This document shows, piece after piece, positions 26,942-36,276 of a DNA stretch of 64,000 nt. The stretch is from an uncultured SAR86 cluster bacterium (GTDB taxonomy: Bacteria > Pseudomonadota > Gammaproteobacteria > Magnimaribacterales > D2472). The notes below the pieces were generated by a model, which saw nothing but the letters and a program-made list of their open reading frames with translations, made no database searches and had not been told where the DNA came from. Every line of letters starts with the position of its first letter. Within the stretch, counting starts at the first letter, position 1. Where the stretch lies: contig CACJML010000001.1 of assembly GCA_902594515.1 (NCBI GenBank), forward strand, positions 210,977-274,976. Direction: 5' to 3'. The position numbers were made by a program, and so were the translations under genes.

Positions 26942-29727
26942 TCAGGGTTTGAGAGAGTTGACTGTAACGATTCAAACTTATCTGTAAATTCTGACAATTT
27001 ATGCCTCTCTTTCTTGATAACTTCCGGCGGGGCATTATCAACAAATTTCTTGTTATCAAGTTTTTGTTTAATTCTCTTAATTTCTTCAGCAAGCTTTGAA
27101 GCTTCCTTTTTCATCTTCTTAATTTCTTCCTCTGAATTGAATAATTTTTCAACAAGAATATGAATCTTAATTTGGTCACTTATCACGGTAATTGAATTTG
27201 AAGGCTCTGATTCAGAAAGTTTAATACTTGTAAGGTTTGCTGTTTTGCAAATTACAGCTTCGTGGTCAGAAATAATTTTTTGGAATTCAGCATTATATTT
27301 CCCAGAAATTTGAACTTTGACAGGTCTATTAGAAATACTTGGATTATCTGACTTTAAGGATCTAATCGTTGAAATTATTTCTATTATCTTATCTACTGAA
27401 TTATTGGATTCTGGGACAGTAGCATTAATACTTTCATCAAACAGTGATTCAACTAGAAATTTATTATCTGTTTTAAGTTCTAAACCTTTAATCTTTTTAT
27501 TGAGCTCTTCAGTGATAAAAGGCATAAAGGGATGAAGCAATGTTATGATTTTTTGGAACTCTTTAATCATGCTATGTATTACTTTTGAAGCATCATTTTT
27601 TTGATCATCAAGAAAAACTTTCATAAATTCTATATACCAATCGCAGTAATTACCCCAGACCAGTTCATATAAACTATTGCTTGCTAAATCAAATCGGTAA
27701 TCATTGAAATGTTTTTTTAGATCTTGGTAAGTTTCAAAAGTTTTTCTTGCAATCCAATCTGAATAAATATTCGATTCAATATCTTCGGTCATGACAAAGT
27801 TATTTTTTTGAATTTGAAACTCAATAAAATTGAAGGCATTCCAGATTTTATTGCAAAAATTTCTATAGCCTTTGATTCTACCTATATCAAAGTTAATGTC
27901 TCTGCCCGGTGAGGCAAGAGCATAATATGTAAATCTCAGAGCATCTGTTCCGTAACCATCAATACCATTAGGAAACTGTTTAGTTGTCTGCTTTGAAATT
28001 TTTTCTTTAAGCTGTGGCTGCATCAAGCCCGTTGTTCTTTTTATTAATAAATCCTCAAGAGAGATGCCATCGATCAAATCAATAGGATCAATAATGTTAC
28101 CCTTTGATTTTGACATTTTTTGACCATTTTCATCTTTGATAAGCCCCGTAATAAAAACCTCTTTAAACGGAATTTCATCTAAGAAATAATTGGTCATCAT
28201 GATCATTCGAGCGACCCAAAAGAAAATAATATCAAAACCTGTAACCAAAGTAGTGGTTGGGTGGAAAGAGCTCAGCTTTGGAGTTTTTGAAGGCCATCCT
28301 AGTGTTGCAAAGGTCCATAGGCTTGAAGAAAACCATGTATCAAGAACATCCTCATCTTGTCTTAATTTACCTTTAATTTTAAATCTCTCTCTTATGTCTT
28401 CCTCAGATGAACCCACATAGTAGTTTGAACTTTCGTCGTACCAAACCGGTATTCTATGACCCCACCATAACTGACGACTGATGCACCAATCTTGGATATT
28501 TTCTAGCCATTGAAAATATGTTTTTTCCCAGTTGCTAGGCACAAACTTTATGTCACCATTTTTCACTAAATCAATAGCAGAAAGCGCCATCTTTTTTGTA
28601 TCCACATACCATTGATCAGTAAGAAAGGGCTCTAAAATCTCATCCGAGCGATCTCCGAAGGGAAGGGAGGTTTCATATTCTTCAATACCGGCAATTAAAT
28701 CCTCAGATTCTAAATTTGCAAGAATCTTTTTTCTTGCTTCAAACCTATCTAATTCATGGAAGTTTTTTGGAGCACATCCACATATTTGGGCGTGCTTATC
28801 TAAAACAGAGATAGGTTCAAAGGAAGATTCATCTCCTTGAATAATATTATTTTTACTATCCATGCTTAGACCATGTCTCTTACCTATCTCATAATCATTA
28901 AAGTCATGTCCTGGAGTAATTTTTACTGCTCCTGATCCAAATTCCATATCCACATAATCATCTGCAATAATAGGAATTTTTCTGTTACAAAGTGGCAGCT
29001 CAACATCCTTACCAATATATTCTTTGTATCTTTTATCATCGGGATGAACTGCTATTGCCATGTCACCTAATAAAGTTTCAGGTCGAGTTGTAGCAACCGT
29101 AATAAACTGATCAGTGCCGTCAATTTTATATTTAATGCTGGTGAGCTTTACATTCTTTTCTTTATTGACAACCTCAAGGTCCGATAATGATGTTTGAAGA
29201 GCTGGATCCCAATTAACAAGTCTAGATCCTCTGTAAATTAATCCATCTTCATGCAATTTGTTAAAGGCCAGAATTACAGCATCTTGGTAGTCCTCATCAT
29301 AAGTAAATCGCTCAGACTCCCAATCCAGGCTAGCACCCAGCCTTCTAAGTTGATTAGTGATGGTATTGCCAGATTTATTTTTCCAGTTCCAAACTTCTTG
29401 TTCAAATTTTTCTCTGCCTAACTCTTTTTTTGTTTTGCCAGCTTCCAACAATTGTCTTTCTACAACCATTTCGGTTGCGATGCCGGCATGATCAGTTCCT
29501 ACCTGCCAATGAGTTTTATAGCCACTCATTTTTTTATACCTAATCAAGCAGTCCATGATTGCATTTTGAAATCCATGTCCCATATGCAAGGTACCCGTGA
29601 CATTGGGCGGAGGGATCATGATGCAGTAAGGGGTTTCTCCCTCGGATTGAGAAAACAATCCTGAGGCTTCCCACTCTTTATAAAGGGATTCTTCTATTTT
29701 TGATGGATCATATTGTTTGGAAGCCAC
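26938..29727 (-). CDS. valS: Valine--tRNA ligase
   Basis: Class I aminoacyl-tRNA synthetase that charges tRNA-Val and edits mis-activated threonine. The HIGH motif is HMGH in PPPNVTGTLHMGHG, KMSKS reads KMSKSKGN, the editing CP1 domain contains TTRPETLLGDMAIAVHP, and a C-terminal coiled coil (about 860-925) is present. 929 aa, close to the usual ~950. The start codon is GTG. It follows pepA by only 4 nt, with no holC between them, unlike E. coli. Confidence 0.98.
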   Translation of the reverse strand: MASKQYDPSKIEESLYKEWEASGLFSQSEGETPYCIMIPPPNVTGTLHMGHGFQNAIMDCLIRYKKMSGYKTHWQVGTDHAGIATEMVVERQLLEAGKTKKELGREKFEQEVWNWKNKSGNTITNQLRRLGASLDWESERFTYDEDYQDAVILAFNKLHEDGLIYRGSRLVNWDPALQTSLSDLEVVNKEKNVKLTSIKYKIDGTDQFITVATTRPETLLGDMAIAVHPDDKRYKEYIGKDVELPLCNRKIPIIADDYVDMEFGSGAVKITPGHDFNDYEIGKRHGLSMDSKNNIIQGDESSFEPISVLDKHAQICGCAPKNFHELDRFEARKKILANLESEDLIAGIEEYETSLPFGDRSDEILEPFLTDQWYVDTKKMALSAIDLVKNGDIKFVPSNWEKTYFQWLENIQDWCISRQLWWGHRIPVWYDESSNYYVGSSEEDIRERFKIKGKLRQDEDVLDTWFSSSLWTFATLGWPSKTPKLSSFHPTTTLVTGFDIIFFWVARMIMMTNYFLDEIPFKEVFITGLIKDENGQKMSKSKGNIIDPIDLIDGISLEDLLIKRTTGLMQPQLKEKISKQTTKQFPNGIDGYGTDALRFTYYALASPGRDINFDIGRIKGYRNFCNKIWNAFNFIEFQIQKNNFVMTEDIESNIYSDWIARKTFETYQDLKKHFNDYRFDLASNSLYELVWGNYCDWYIEFMKVFLDDQKNDASKVIHSMIKEFQKIITLLHPFMPFITEELNKKIKGLELKTDNKFLVESLFDESINATVPESNNSVDKIIEIISTIRSLKSDNPSISNRPVKVQISGKYNAEFQKIISDHEAVICKTANLTSIKLSESEPSNSITVISDQIKIHILVEKLFNSEEEIKKMKKEASKLAEEIKRIKQKLDNKKFVDNAPPEVIKKERHKLSEFTDKFESLQSTLSNPD

Positions 29728-29731
29728 TATT

Positions 29732-31261
29732 TTACTTGGACGACAAAACCATTTCTGTTAACAAGGGAACAGGCCTTCCTGTACTTCCTTTTTTTGGACT
29801 CGTTACCCATGCAGTTCCAGCTATATCTAAATGTGCCCATTTAAAATCTTCAGCAAATCTTGATAAGAAGCACGCAGCAGTAATTGTTCCTGCTCCACTT
29901 CCACCAATATTGGCAAGATCAGCAAAGTTAGTTTTTGTACAGCTTTGATACTCATCCCATAAAGGTAGCTGCCAAGCTCTATCAAATGTATTTTCACCAG
30001 CAGCTAAAATATTGTCTGCAAGCTTTTGATCATTGGACATTAACCCTGAAGCATGCTGACCTAACGCGACTACACAAGCTCCAGTTAAGGTTGCAATATC
30101 AATTACATATTTTGGTTTATATCTTTTAACGTAGGTAAGCGCATCACACAAAACAAGCCTACCTTCTGCATCAGTATTCAAGATTTCAATTGTTTGACCA
30201 GACATCGATGTTACAACATCACCTGGTTTTGTAGCTTTTGATGATGGCATATTTTCAGCACATGCCATGACACCAATCACATTTACTTTTGCATTAATTC
30301 TTGCAAGAGTCTGCATGACACCAAAAACTGATGCTGCACCCCCCATATCCCATTTCATTTCATCCATTTTCCCGCTGGGTTTAAGTGAGATTCCTCCTGT
30401 ATCAAATGTTATTCCTTTTCCGACTAGCACCGCAGGAGCAACATTTTTTGGGCCCCCGTTGTACTCGATAATAATCATCCTAGGAGGTTCAATACTTCCT
30501 CTTGCAACAGATAAATAAGAACCCATTTTTAGCTGTGCTAATTGTTTTTCATTTAAAGATTTTATTTTAAGTTTAGGAAAGATTTTTTTTAGTTGTTTCG
30601 CTTTAGACTCTATGATCCTCGGAGTGCAATGATTAGCAGGCAAGTCACCAAGAAACTTTGTTGCATTCATGCCTTCACCAATAGCGTAGCCTTTTTTAAC
30701 AGCAGCCGAAGTATTTCTAGATTCAGAAGCCGATAATTGAAAACTTGTAAAGGTGACTTTTGAGAGGGGCAATTTCTTTACAGTTTTATTTTTTGTTTGA
30801 TTAAACTTATATGATGAAGACTCAACGGTTCTTGCAGCTACTTCAACTAAATTTCCAAAAGGATTTGAAATAATTGAATCATTAAGATGAATTGAAAGTT
30901 CTTTTTCATTATGAGCATTTGCTAATGAAACCATCCTGGTAAACATTTCAACCCATTTTCTTAGCTCAGCTTTTTTATTGGGCTGCTTAATAAATAAAAT
31001 TTTATTAATTTTTACATTTGGGCATTCCACCCAAGCATGAGTTATGCTTCCTGATGAAACATCCTTAACCGCTTTATCTATGGTCTTTGCTATAACTTGA
31101 TTTTTTGTTGAACTAAAAAAAGTAGACTTTATGTGCTTCACAAAATCATTCCCGTTGGAGGCTTTTTCAACTGCAACGGCAAGAGCACCTGATTTGAATT
31201 GTTTAATATTTTTTTTGTCTAAACTCTTATGATTAACTGTAGCAAGGACTTTATAAGTCAT
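29732..31261 (-). CDS. pepA: Cytosol aminopeptidase (leucyl aminopeptidase) PepA
   Basis: An M17 two-metal exopeptidase releasing N-terminal residues; in E. coli the same protein also acts as a DNA-binding factor in carAB repression and Xer recombination. The C-terminal catalytic domain contains [17 protein letters not shown] and the signature [10 protein letters not shown] that binds both metals. The N-terminal domain (about 1-170) is more divergent. 509 aa against 503 in E. coli. It is divergent from lptF across 61 nt that should hold both promoters; I see no clear boxes there. Confidence 0.96.
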   Translation of the reverse strand: MTYKVLATVNHKSLDKKNIKQFKSGALAVAVEKASNGNDFVKHIKSTFFSSTKNQVIAKTIDKAVKDVSSGSITHAWVECPNVKINKILFIKQPNKKAELRKWVEMFTRMVSLANAHNEKELSIHLNDSIISNPFGNLVEVAARTVESSSYKFNQTKNKTVKKLPLSKVTFTSFQLSASESRNTSAAVKKGYAIGEGMNATKFLGDLPANHCTPRIIESKAKQLKKIFPKLKIKSLNEKQLAQLKMGSYLSVARGSIEPPRMIIIEYNGGPKNVAPAVLVGKGITFDTGGISLKPSGKMDEMKWDMGGAASVFGVMQTLARINAKVNVIGVMACAENMPSSKATKPGDVVTSMSGQTIEILNTDAEGRLVLCDALTYVKRYKPKYVIDIATLTGACVVALGQHASGLMSNDQKLADNILAAGENTFDRAWQLPLWDEYQSCTKTNFADLANIGGSGAGTITAACFLSRFAEDFKWAHLDIAGTAWVTSPKKGSTGRPVPLLTEMVLSSK

Positions 31262-31322
31262 TTCATTTTCTCCATGGTTACTTGATATGATTGATATTGT
31301 AATCGAACATATTGTCTAAGGC

Positions 31323-32447
31323 ATGCATACCAGTAATATTATTTCCAAACATATTAACCATAAGGTGTTTTCCAGCTTTATTTTTATACTTCTAACAATG
31401 GTTGGTATTTTGTTTATCTCACGATCTGTAGGATATTTTGAAAAATCAGTTGCAGGTCAATTAGATCCAAACATTATCCTCAACATACTGATGCTTCGAT
31501 TACCTGATTTTCTTTCATTTTTAATTCCATTCTCAATCTTTATCAGCCTTTATTTAAATTTTTCAAATCAATATTCTAGTAACGAGATATACGCTATCTT
31601 CAATACGGGCACATCTCGGCTTTCGATTGTTTCCAGTTTGAATAAGCAGCTGATCTTGATTTTGATAAGTGTCTTAATATTGAGTGTTTTCATTGGACCA
31701 GCAACTAAGCAGATGTCTGAGGAAATTCAGGAATTTACGAGTTTTGAAAAGAAGCTTCTTCAATTGCAGCCTAAAATCCTTAATAGTGTTCCGGGGTCAG
31801 CTGGAAAAATTTATTTTGATTCAATGAATCAAGATGGGTTCACCGATGTTGTTTTTATTGAACCAAATGGATCTGATATCTCAATTATTCAATCTAAAAA
31901 GATGGAGGTTTTAGGAAATGAGGCAGATAACCTTGGATTAAAATTCTATTCTGGACTTATGAGCTCAACCTTAAAATCCGGCGATTCTTTTGAAATTACT
32001 TTCAATGAATTTATCCATCCTATAAACCAAGATAACAACACATCCTCTGTTTTTAGTTTTAGAAAAGTTTTTGATTTTGACCAGTCCGATAACTTCATTA
32101 ACCTTCAATGGCGAATTTCTTTGGTGATCATGACACTAAGTTTGATTTACTTTGCTTTTATTTTAGCTCCTTTCTCTCCGAGAGCTTCTGTATCAGCTCA
32201 ATTTGTTCCTGGGCTGTTAATTTATATTTTATATTTAGCCAGCTTAATCTTTTACAGAGATACTTTCTCTGATGATAGCAAAGTTCTTTATTACGGTTTG
32301 TGGCCCGTTCATTTTACTTACATATTGTTAATAACAATCTATTCAAAAAGTAATTACTTTCAATCCCTCATTGCTCAAACTTCAAAAAGGAAAATCTTTT
32401 TAATGGCTATTATCTTAGCCTTAATAACATATTGGATTGCAGGATGA
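31323..32447 (+). CDS. lptF: LPS export ABC transporter permease LptF
   Basis: One of the two membrane subunits of the LptB2FG transporter that extracts lipopolysaccharide from the inner membrane and hands it to LptC. 374 aa. Three membrane helices in the first ~125 residues are followed by a periplasmic domain of about 130 residues (the beta-jellyroll) and three more helices. The LPS pathway residues cannot be identified from sequence alone. The start is ATG, divergent from pepA as in E. coli, and the 3' end overlaps lptG by 4 nt (ATGA). Confidence 0.92.
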   Translation: MHTSNIISKHINHKVFSSFIFILLTMVGILFISRSVGYFEKSVAGQLDPNIILNILMLRLPDFLSFLIPFSIFISLYLNFSNQYSSNEIYAIFNTGTSRLSIVSSLNKQLILILISVLILSVFIGPATKQMSEEIQEFTSFEKKLLQLQPKILNSVPGSAGKIYFDSMNQDGFTDVVFIEPNGSDISIIQSKKMEVLGNEADNLGLKFYSGLMSSTLKSGDSFEITFNEFIHPINQDNNTSSVFSFRKVFDFDQSDNFINLQWRISLVIMTLSLIYFAFILAPFSPRASVSAQFVPGLLIYILYLASLIFYRDTFSDDSKVLYYGLWPVHFTYILLITIYSKSNYFQSLIAQTSKRKIFLMAIILALITYWIAG

Positions 32448-33247
32448 GCAATTTTTTTTCATATATTTATAAACACATATTTTTAAGGTGTTTTTTTATT
32501 TCACTTCTAACACTGCTTGTTTTTTTTGTTTTAGATTTTGTAATCTCGTTAATTACTGAAAGCTCAGGGTTCTCAATGCTTCAAATTCAAAATACTGCTA
32601 TTGAATCTTTTGAAGGATTGCTGAGTTATTTTGAAATGATAATGCTTTTGAGCGTCCTAATAACTCTTTCAATATTTAAACAGGCCAATAACATAGCAAT
32701 TCTCCAGTCATTTGGTCAATCGCCACTTAAAATAAGTATGATTGCTGCATGTGCACCTTTGATTTTATCTTTTCTATTCATAGGATTTTCACTATTGATA
32801 CCATCAAATGATGTTGATACATATCCTCAGTGGGAGCTTGAAGATCAGTCAATTTTCTTTCTGCAAAAAGATAAAGTTATTAGTATTGATTTTTCAAGTA
32901 ATAAAATTAATAAAGTATTAAGCACAACTCCCAATGACTTGTCTGCAAATACCGAACCATCTTCAGTTTTACAAAAAATATCATCAAGAACTCTCTCTCT
33001 TCCATTTGCAACATTAGCTTTGGTGCTCCTGGCTTCTATATTTTTATACAAACATCAAAGAAATTTTTCTATTAGTCAGTCGATTTTCTTTGGAATCGCT
33101 GCTGGGTTTGGATATAAGCTTATCAGTGATTTATTTTATTTAGGTTTTAGATCGTTCGACCTAAACATTAATTTAGGTATATACATCCCACCAACCATTG
33201 CTTTATGTTTTTCTGTATTCTTTTTTTTAAGACTATCTAAACCCTAA
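32444..33247 (+). CDS. lptG: LPS export ABC transporter permease LptG, shortened periplasmic domain
   Basis: Partner of LptF in the LPS export transporter, recognised by its place after lptF, its start/stop overlap with it, and six predicted membrane helices in the 3+3 arrangement of the family. From the ATG at 32444 it is only 267 aa, against ~360 in E. coli. The missing part is the periplasmic segment between helices 3 and 4, reduced to about 60 residues (about 120-180). The C-terminal three helices look normal, so it is not a simple truncation. No frameshift is evident because the frame is open throughout. An upstream in-frame TTG at 32432 was rejected. Confidence 0.85.
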   Translation: MSNFFSYIYKHIFLRCFFISLLTLLVFFVLDFVISLITESSGFSMLQIQNTAIESFEGLLSYFEMIMLLSVLITLSIFKQANNIAILQSFGQSPLKISMIAACAPLILSFLFIGFSLLIPSNDVDTYPQWELEDQSIFFLQKDKVISIDFSSNKINKVLSTTPNDLSANTEPSSVLQKISSRTLSLPFATLALVLLASIFLYKHQRNFSISQSIFFGIAAGFGYKLISDLFYLGFRSFDLNINLGIYIPPTIALCFSVFFFLRLSKP

Positions 33248-33647
33248 TAAGTTTTGTCTTCGAGAGAATGTCATTAATAGCAAGTCTTTCAGGATGCAAA
33301 TAAATCAGCAATAAGGGTAGGCCAGCAAGCAGATAAATACATACGTTTAAAAGAAATCTTAATGCTGTTTGAGATAATGAGATCCTTTGGTCTCCAATAT
33401 TCACTAATTTGATCTTCCAAACCTTCATACCTAATGTTTGCCCACCTCGCATCCAAAAGAATGCAAAAAATGACCAAGCTGTAATGATGCTAACAATGAA
33501 TCCAACAAAAGGATTTAGCGGATTAAAATTATTGAGAAATAACAATACTGATCCAACCAAGAACCAGACCCCTAATAACAAAAGGCTGTCATAAATTCCG
33601 CAAAGAAATCTAGTAAGAAAACTTGGGTATTGAATGTTAGAATGCAT
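33237..33647 (-). CDS. RDD family membrane protein
   Basis: A small integral membrane protein with the RDD-family pattern: an Arg-Phe...Asp stretch in FLTRFLCGIYDSLLLL at the start, and the conserved GGQTLGMKVWKIKLV loop in the middle. Three to four hydrophobic segments are predicted. Function of this family is not established; some members have been linked to ion or osmotic tolerance. The ATG at 33647 gives 136 aa; an upstream in-frame start at 33704 would run into the divergent transporter gene. Its 3' end overlaps lptG by 11 nt. Confidence 0.8.
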   Translation of the reverse strand: MHSNIQYPSFLTRFLCGIYDSLLLLGVWFLVGSVLLFLNNFNPLNPFVGFIVSIITAWSFFAFFWMRGGQTLGMKVWKIKLVNIGDQRISLSQTALRFLLNVCIYLLAGLPLLLIYLHPERLAINDILSKTKLIRV

Positions 33648-33674
33648 AAACCTATCTAGTATAAGGAATTGATT

Positions 33675-35153
33675 ATGTCTCAACAATCCAGTTTTTTTGG
33701 TCATCCTATTGGTTTAAGAACTTTGTTCTTAACTGAAATGTGGGAACGAATGTCTTATTACGGAATGAGAGGAATCATGGTTCTATTCATGACCGCAGGA
33801 CTTACAGGTTCAAATCCAGGGCTGACATTTAGTGCTGTAGAAGCAAATGCAATTTATGGAGCATATATAGGTTTGGTCTATTTTATGGTGGTGCCCGGTG
33901 GTTGGCTGGCAGATAATATTTTTGGCTATCAAAAGGCTGTTTTGCTGGGCGCAATCATTATCGCTATTGGTCATTACACGCTTGCAATTCCTTTTGAACA
34001 AACCTTTTTTCTTGGTTTGCTCTTTGTAATCTTAGGGACGGGGCTTCTCAAAGGAAATATTTCCGCGATTGTCGGCAAGATGTATGACAACAATGATTCA
34101 ATGAGGGATGCTGGTTATACGATATTTTATATGTCAATTAACATAGGATCTGTTCTTGGATTCCTTATTTGTGGCTGGTTGGGAGAAAACATTGGTTGGC
34201 ATTGGGGTTTTGGTGCTGCTGGGATTGGAATGACCTTTGGAGTTTATCAATTTGTAAAGTACAGACATCTATTGGGATCTGCTGGAGCAGAGCCTAATGA
34301 AATGGATCCTGATAGAAGAAAAAGACTATTAAGCTACTTTTATGTTGCCGTAGGAATTATTGCAATAGCCGTTTTATTAGCACTATTAGGAGTATTTGAT
34401 ATTGATCCAGTTATATTTGCTTCAAGTTATGCTTATTTCTTAGTAATTGTTGCGGGATTATATTTTTTATATTTATTTTTGTTAGCTGGATTAAATCCAT
34501 CTGAAAAGAAAAATTTGTTATTACTATTCTTTTTATTCATAGGTGCCGCAGCTTTTTGGTCAGGCTTTGATCAATCTGGAGGATCTCTTACTATTTTTGC
34601 AAGAGATTTTACAGATCTTAATTTATTTGGATTTGAGCTCCCGATTAGTTGGATGAATCTCGCAAATCCTATTTTCGTTGTTATTTTTGCACCTGTTTTT
34701 GCAGGTATTTGGACTAATCTAGCCATAAGAAATCTAGATCCATCTTTGCCTATGAAGTTTGCAATTGGTTTGCTCTTTATGTGCTTAAGTTTTATTTTGA
34801 TGGTTTATGCTGTGAATGCTGCTATGCAATATGGCCAGGTAGGAATTCAGTGGTTACTGATAACTTACTTGCTTCATACCTGGGGTGAGCTTGCACTTTC
34901 ACCTATTGGATTATCAGCTTTTTCAAGATACGCACCAAAAAAATATGCTGGCCAAATGTTCGGTCTTTGGTTTACAGCAAGTGCAATTGGTGGAGTTTTA
35001 GCTGGCTTACTTGGTGGTGAGGCAACCGGTGAGGGACTTGAATCAATGACGCCAATATTTTCTTTTATGATTAAGTATTATCTTGTTATAGGTGTGATTT
35101 TGGCTCTATTGTCTTTTGTTATTAAGCCTGCAGAAAAAGAAAGCGCTAACTAG
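33675..35153 (+). CDS. Proton-dependent oligopeptide transporter (POT/PTR2 family)
   Basis: A 12- to 14-helix major-facilitator protein that imports di- and tripeptides with protons. The POT signatures GGWLADNIFGYQKAVLLGA and FYMSINIGSVLGF are present, and the first helix carries the conserved E-x-x-E/R-like motif as TEMWERMSYYGMR. The ATG at 33675 follows an AAGGAA site; an upstream in-frame TTG at 33669 is too close to that site. 492 aa, normal for the family. It overlaps convergent dapE by 8 nt. Substrate range cannot be read from sequence. Confidence 0.93.
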   Translation: MSQQSSFFGHPIGLRTLFLTEMWERMSYYGMRGIMVLFMTAGLTGSNPGLTFSAVEANAIYGAYIGLVYFMVVPGGWLADNIFGYQKAVLLGAIIIAIGHYTLAIPFEQTFFLGLLFVILGTGLLKGNISAIVGKMYDNNDSMRDAGYTIFYMSINIGSVLGFLICGWLGENIGWHWGFGAAGIGMTFGVYQFVKYRHLLGSAGAEPNEMDPDRRKRLLSYFYVAVGIIAIAVLLALLGVFDIDPVIFASSYAYFLVIVAGLYFLYLFLLAGLNPSEKKNLLLLFFLFIGAAAFWSGFDQSGGSLTIFARDFTDLNLFGFELPISWMNLANPIFVVIFAPVFAGIWTNLAIRNLDPSLPMKFAIGLLFMCLSFILMVYAVNAAMQYGQVGIQWLLITYLLHTWGELALSPIGLSAFSRYAPKKYAGQMFGLWFTASAIGGVLAGLLGGEATGEGLESMTPIFSFMIKYYLVIGVILALLSFVIKPAEKESAN

Positions 35154-36276
35154 TTCCTACTTCCTGTAAGATTTGGAGATATATATCCTTAACCTTTTCT
35201 AGGTCATGAATTGGAATGTTTTCATTGATCTGATGAATGGTCTTATTTAGTGGACCAAGCTCAACAACTTGGGATCCCATTGGAGCAACCCAACGACCGT
35301 CGGAAGTTCCTCCACCGTTATCAATTATTGCTTCACTGCCATTTATTTTTTTTATAGCTTTTTGAATGGTATCTATGAATTTATTTTCCTTTGTGAAATA
35401 TGGATCTGCATTTTTAACCCAAGATATCTCGTAATTAAGATTGTTTGCTTCAAAAATTTCTAGAATTCTGTTTTTTAAACTATCCGCAGTTGATTCTGGG
35501 GAAAATCTTAAGTTAAAAACTAAATCGAGTGAGTTTGGAACAACGTTTGTAGCACCTGTTCCGCCAGAAATATTAGAAATTTGAAAGCTAGTGGGTTCAA
35601 AAAATTCATTTCCCTCATCCCATACCTCCTCAGAGAGAATGCGTATGACTTCACCGGAAAGATGAATAGGGTTAATTACTTTTTTAGGGTAAGCAACATG
35701 ACCCTGCTTGCCAATAACTTTTAAATATCCAGTTAAGGAGCCTCTTCTGCCTCTTCTTAACGTATCTCCAACAATATTCGAAGAGCTTGCTTCTCCAACC
35801 AAACAGTAGTCAATAAACTTACCTTCTTGTATTAAATCATCTATGATCTTATCGATTTTCCCGTCCTCTTTTTCACCTTCCTCGTTTGAAGTAAGAAGAA
35901 TCCAAATTTGGAAATCTGGATTTGGATTAAGTTTTAAAAATTCTTTAGCAGCAATCATAAAAGCTGCGATGCTAGACTTCATATCTGCTGCGCCTCTTCC
36001 ATAGAGAATATTTTCATTTACCTCTGCTGCGAAGGGCGGAAAGCTCCACTGATCAATTGGACCTTCAGGCACCACATCAGTATGACCAAGAAAACAGAAT
36101 ACAGGACCTGATGAACCATACCTTGCTAGTAAATTTTCCACGTTTGAGTAATTTATTTTTTGTACGTCAAAATTTAGGTCAACTAATTTATTCTCGATGA
36201 CATCAAAGCATCCATTATCCTTAGGAGAGATCGATTTAATTCTTATAAGTTCTTGAGCTAGTTCTAAAAGAGCCAT
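35146..36276 (-). CDS. dapE: Succinyl-diaminopimelate desuccinylase
   Basis: An M20 two-zinc hydrolase that removes succinate from N-succinyl-LL-DAP in lysine and peptidoglycan synthesis. Motifs are GHTDVVPEG (first zinc His), GRGAADMKSSIA (bridging Asp), SNEEGEKEDG (catalytic Glu) and the late HQINENIPI with another zinc His. 376 aa, as in E. coli. Its ATG follows the dapD stop with no gap, so the two lysine genes are clearly coupled. Confidence 0.97.
   Translation of the reverse strand: MALLELAQELIRIKSISPKDNGCFDVIENKLVDLNFDVQKINYSNVENLLARYGSSGPVFCFLGHTDVVPEGPIDQWSFPPFAAEVNENILYGRGAADMKSSIAAFMIAAKEFLKLNPNPDFQIWILLTSNEEGEKEDGKIDKIIDDLIQEGKFIDYCLVGEASSSNIVGDTLRRGRRGSLTGYLKVIGKQGHVAYPKKVINPIHLSGEVIRILSEEVWDEGNEFFEPTSFQISNISGGTGATNVVPNSLDLVFNLRFSPESTADSLKNRILEIFEANNLNYEISWVKNADPYFTKENKFIDTIQKAIKKINGSEAIIDNGGGTSDGRWVAPMGSQVVELGPLNKTIHQINENIPIHDLEKVKDIYLQILQEVGTS

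Noticed and set aside
31262-31322. Divergent pepA-lptF promoter region
   Set aside because: Only AT-rich sequence with weak TTGATA-like boxes; no pair at correct spacing.
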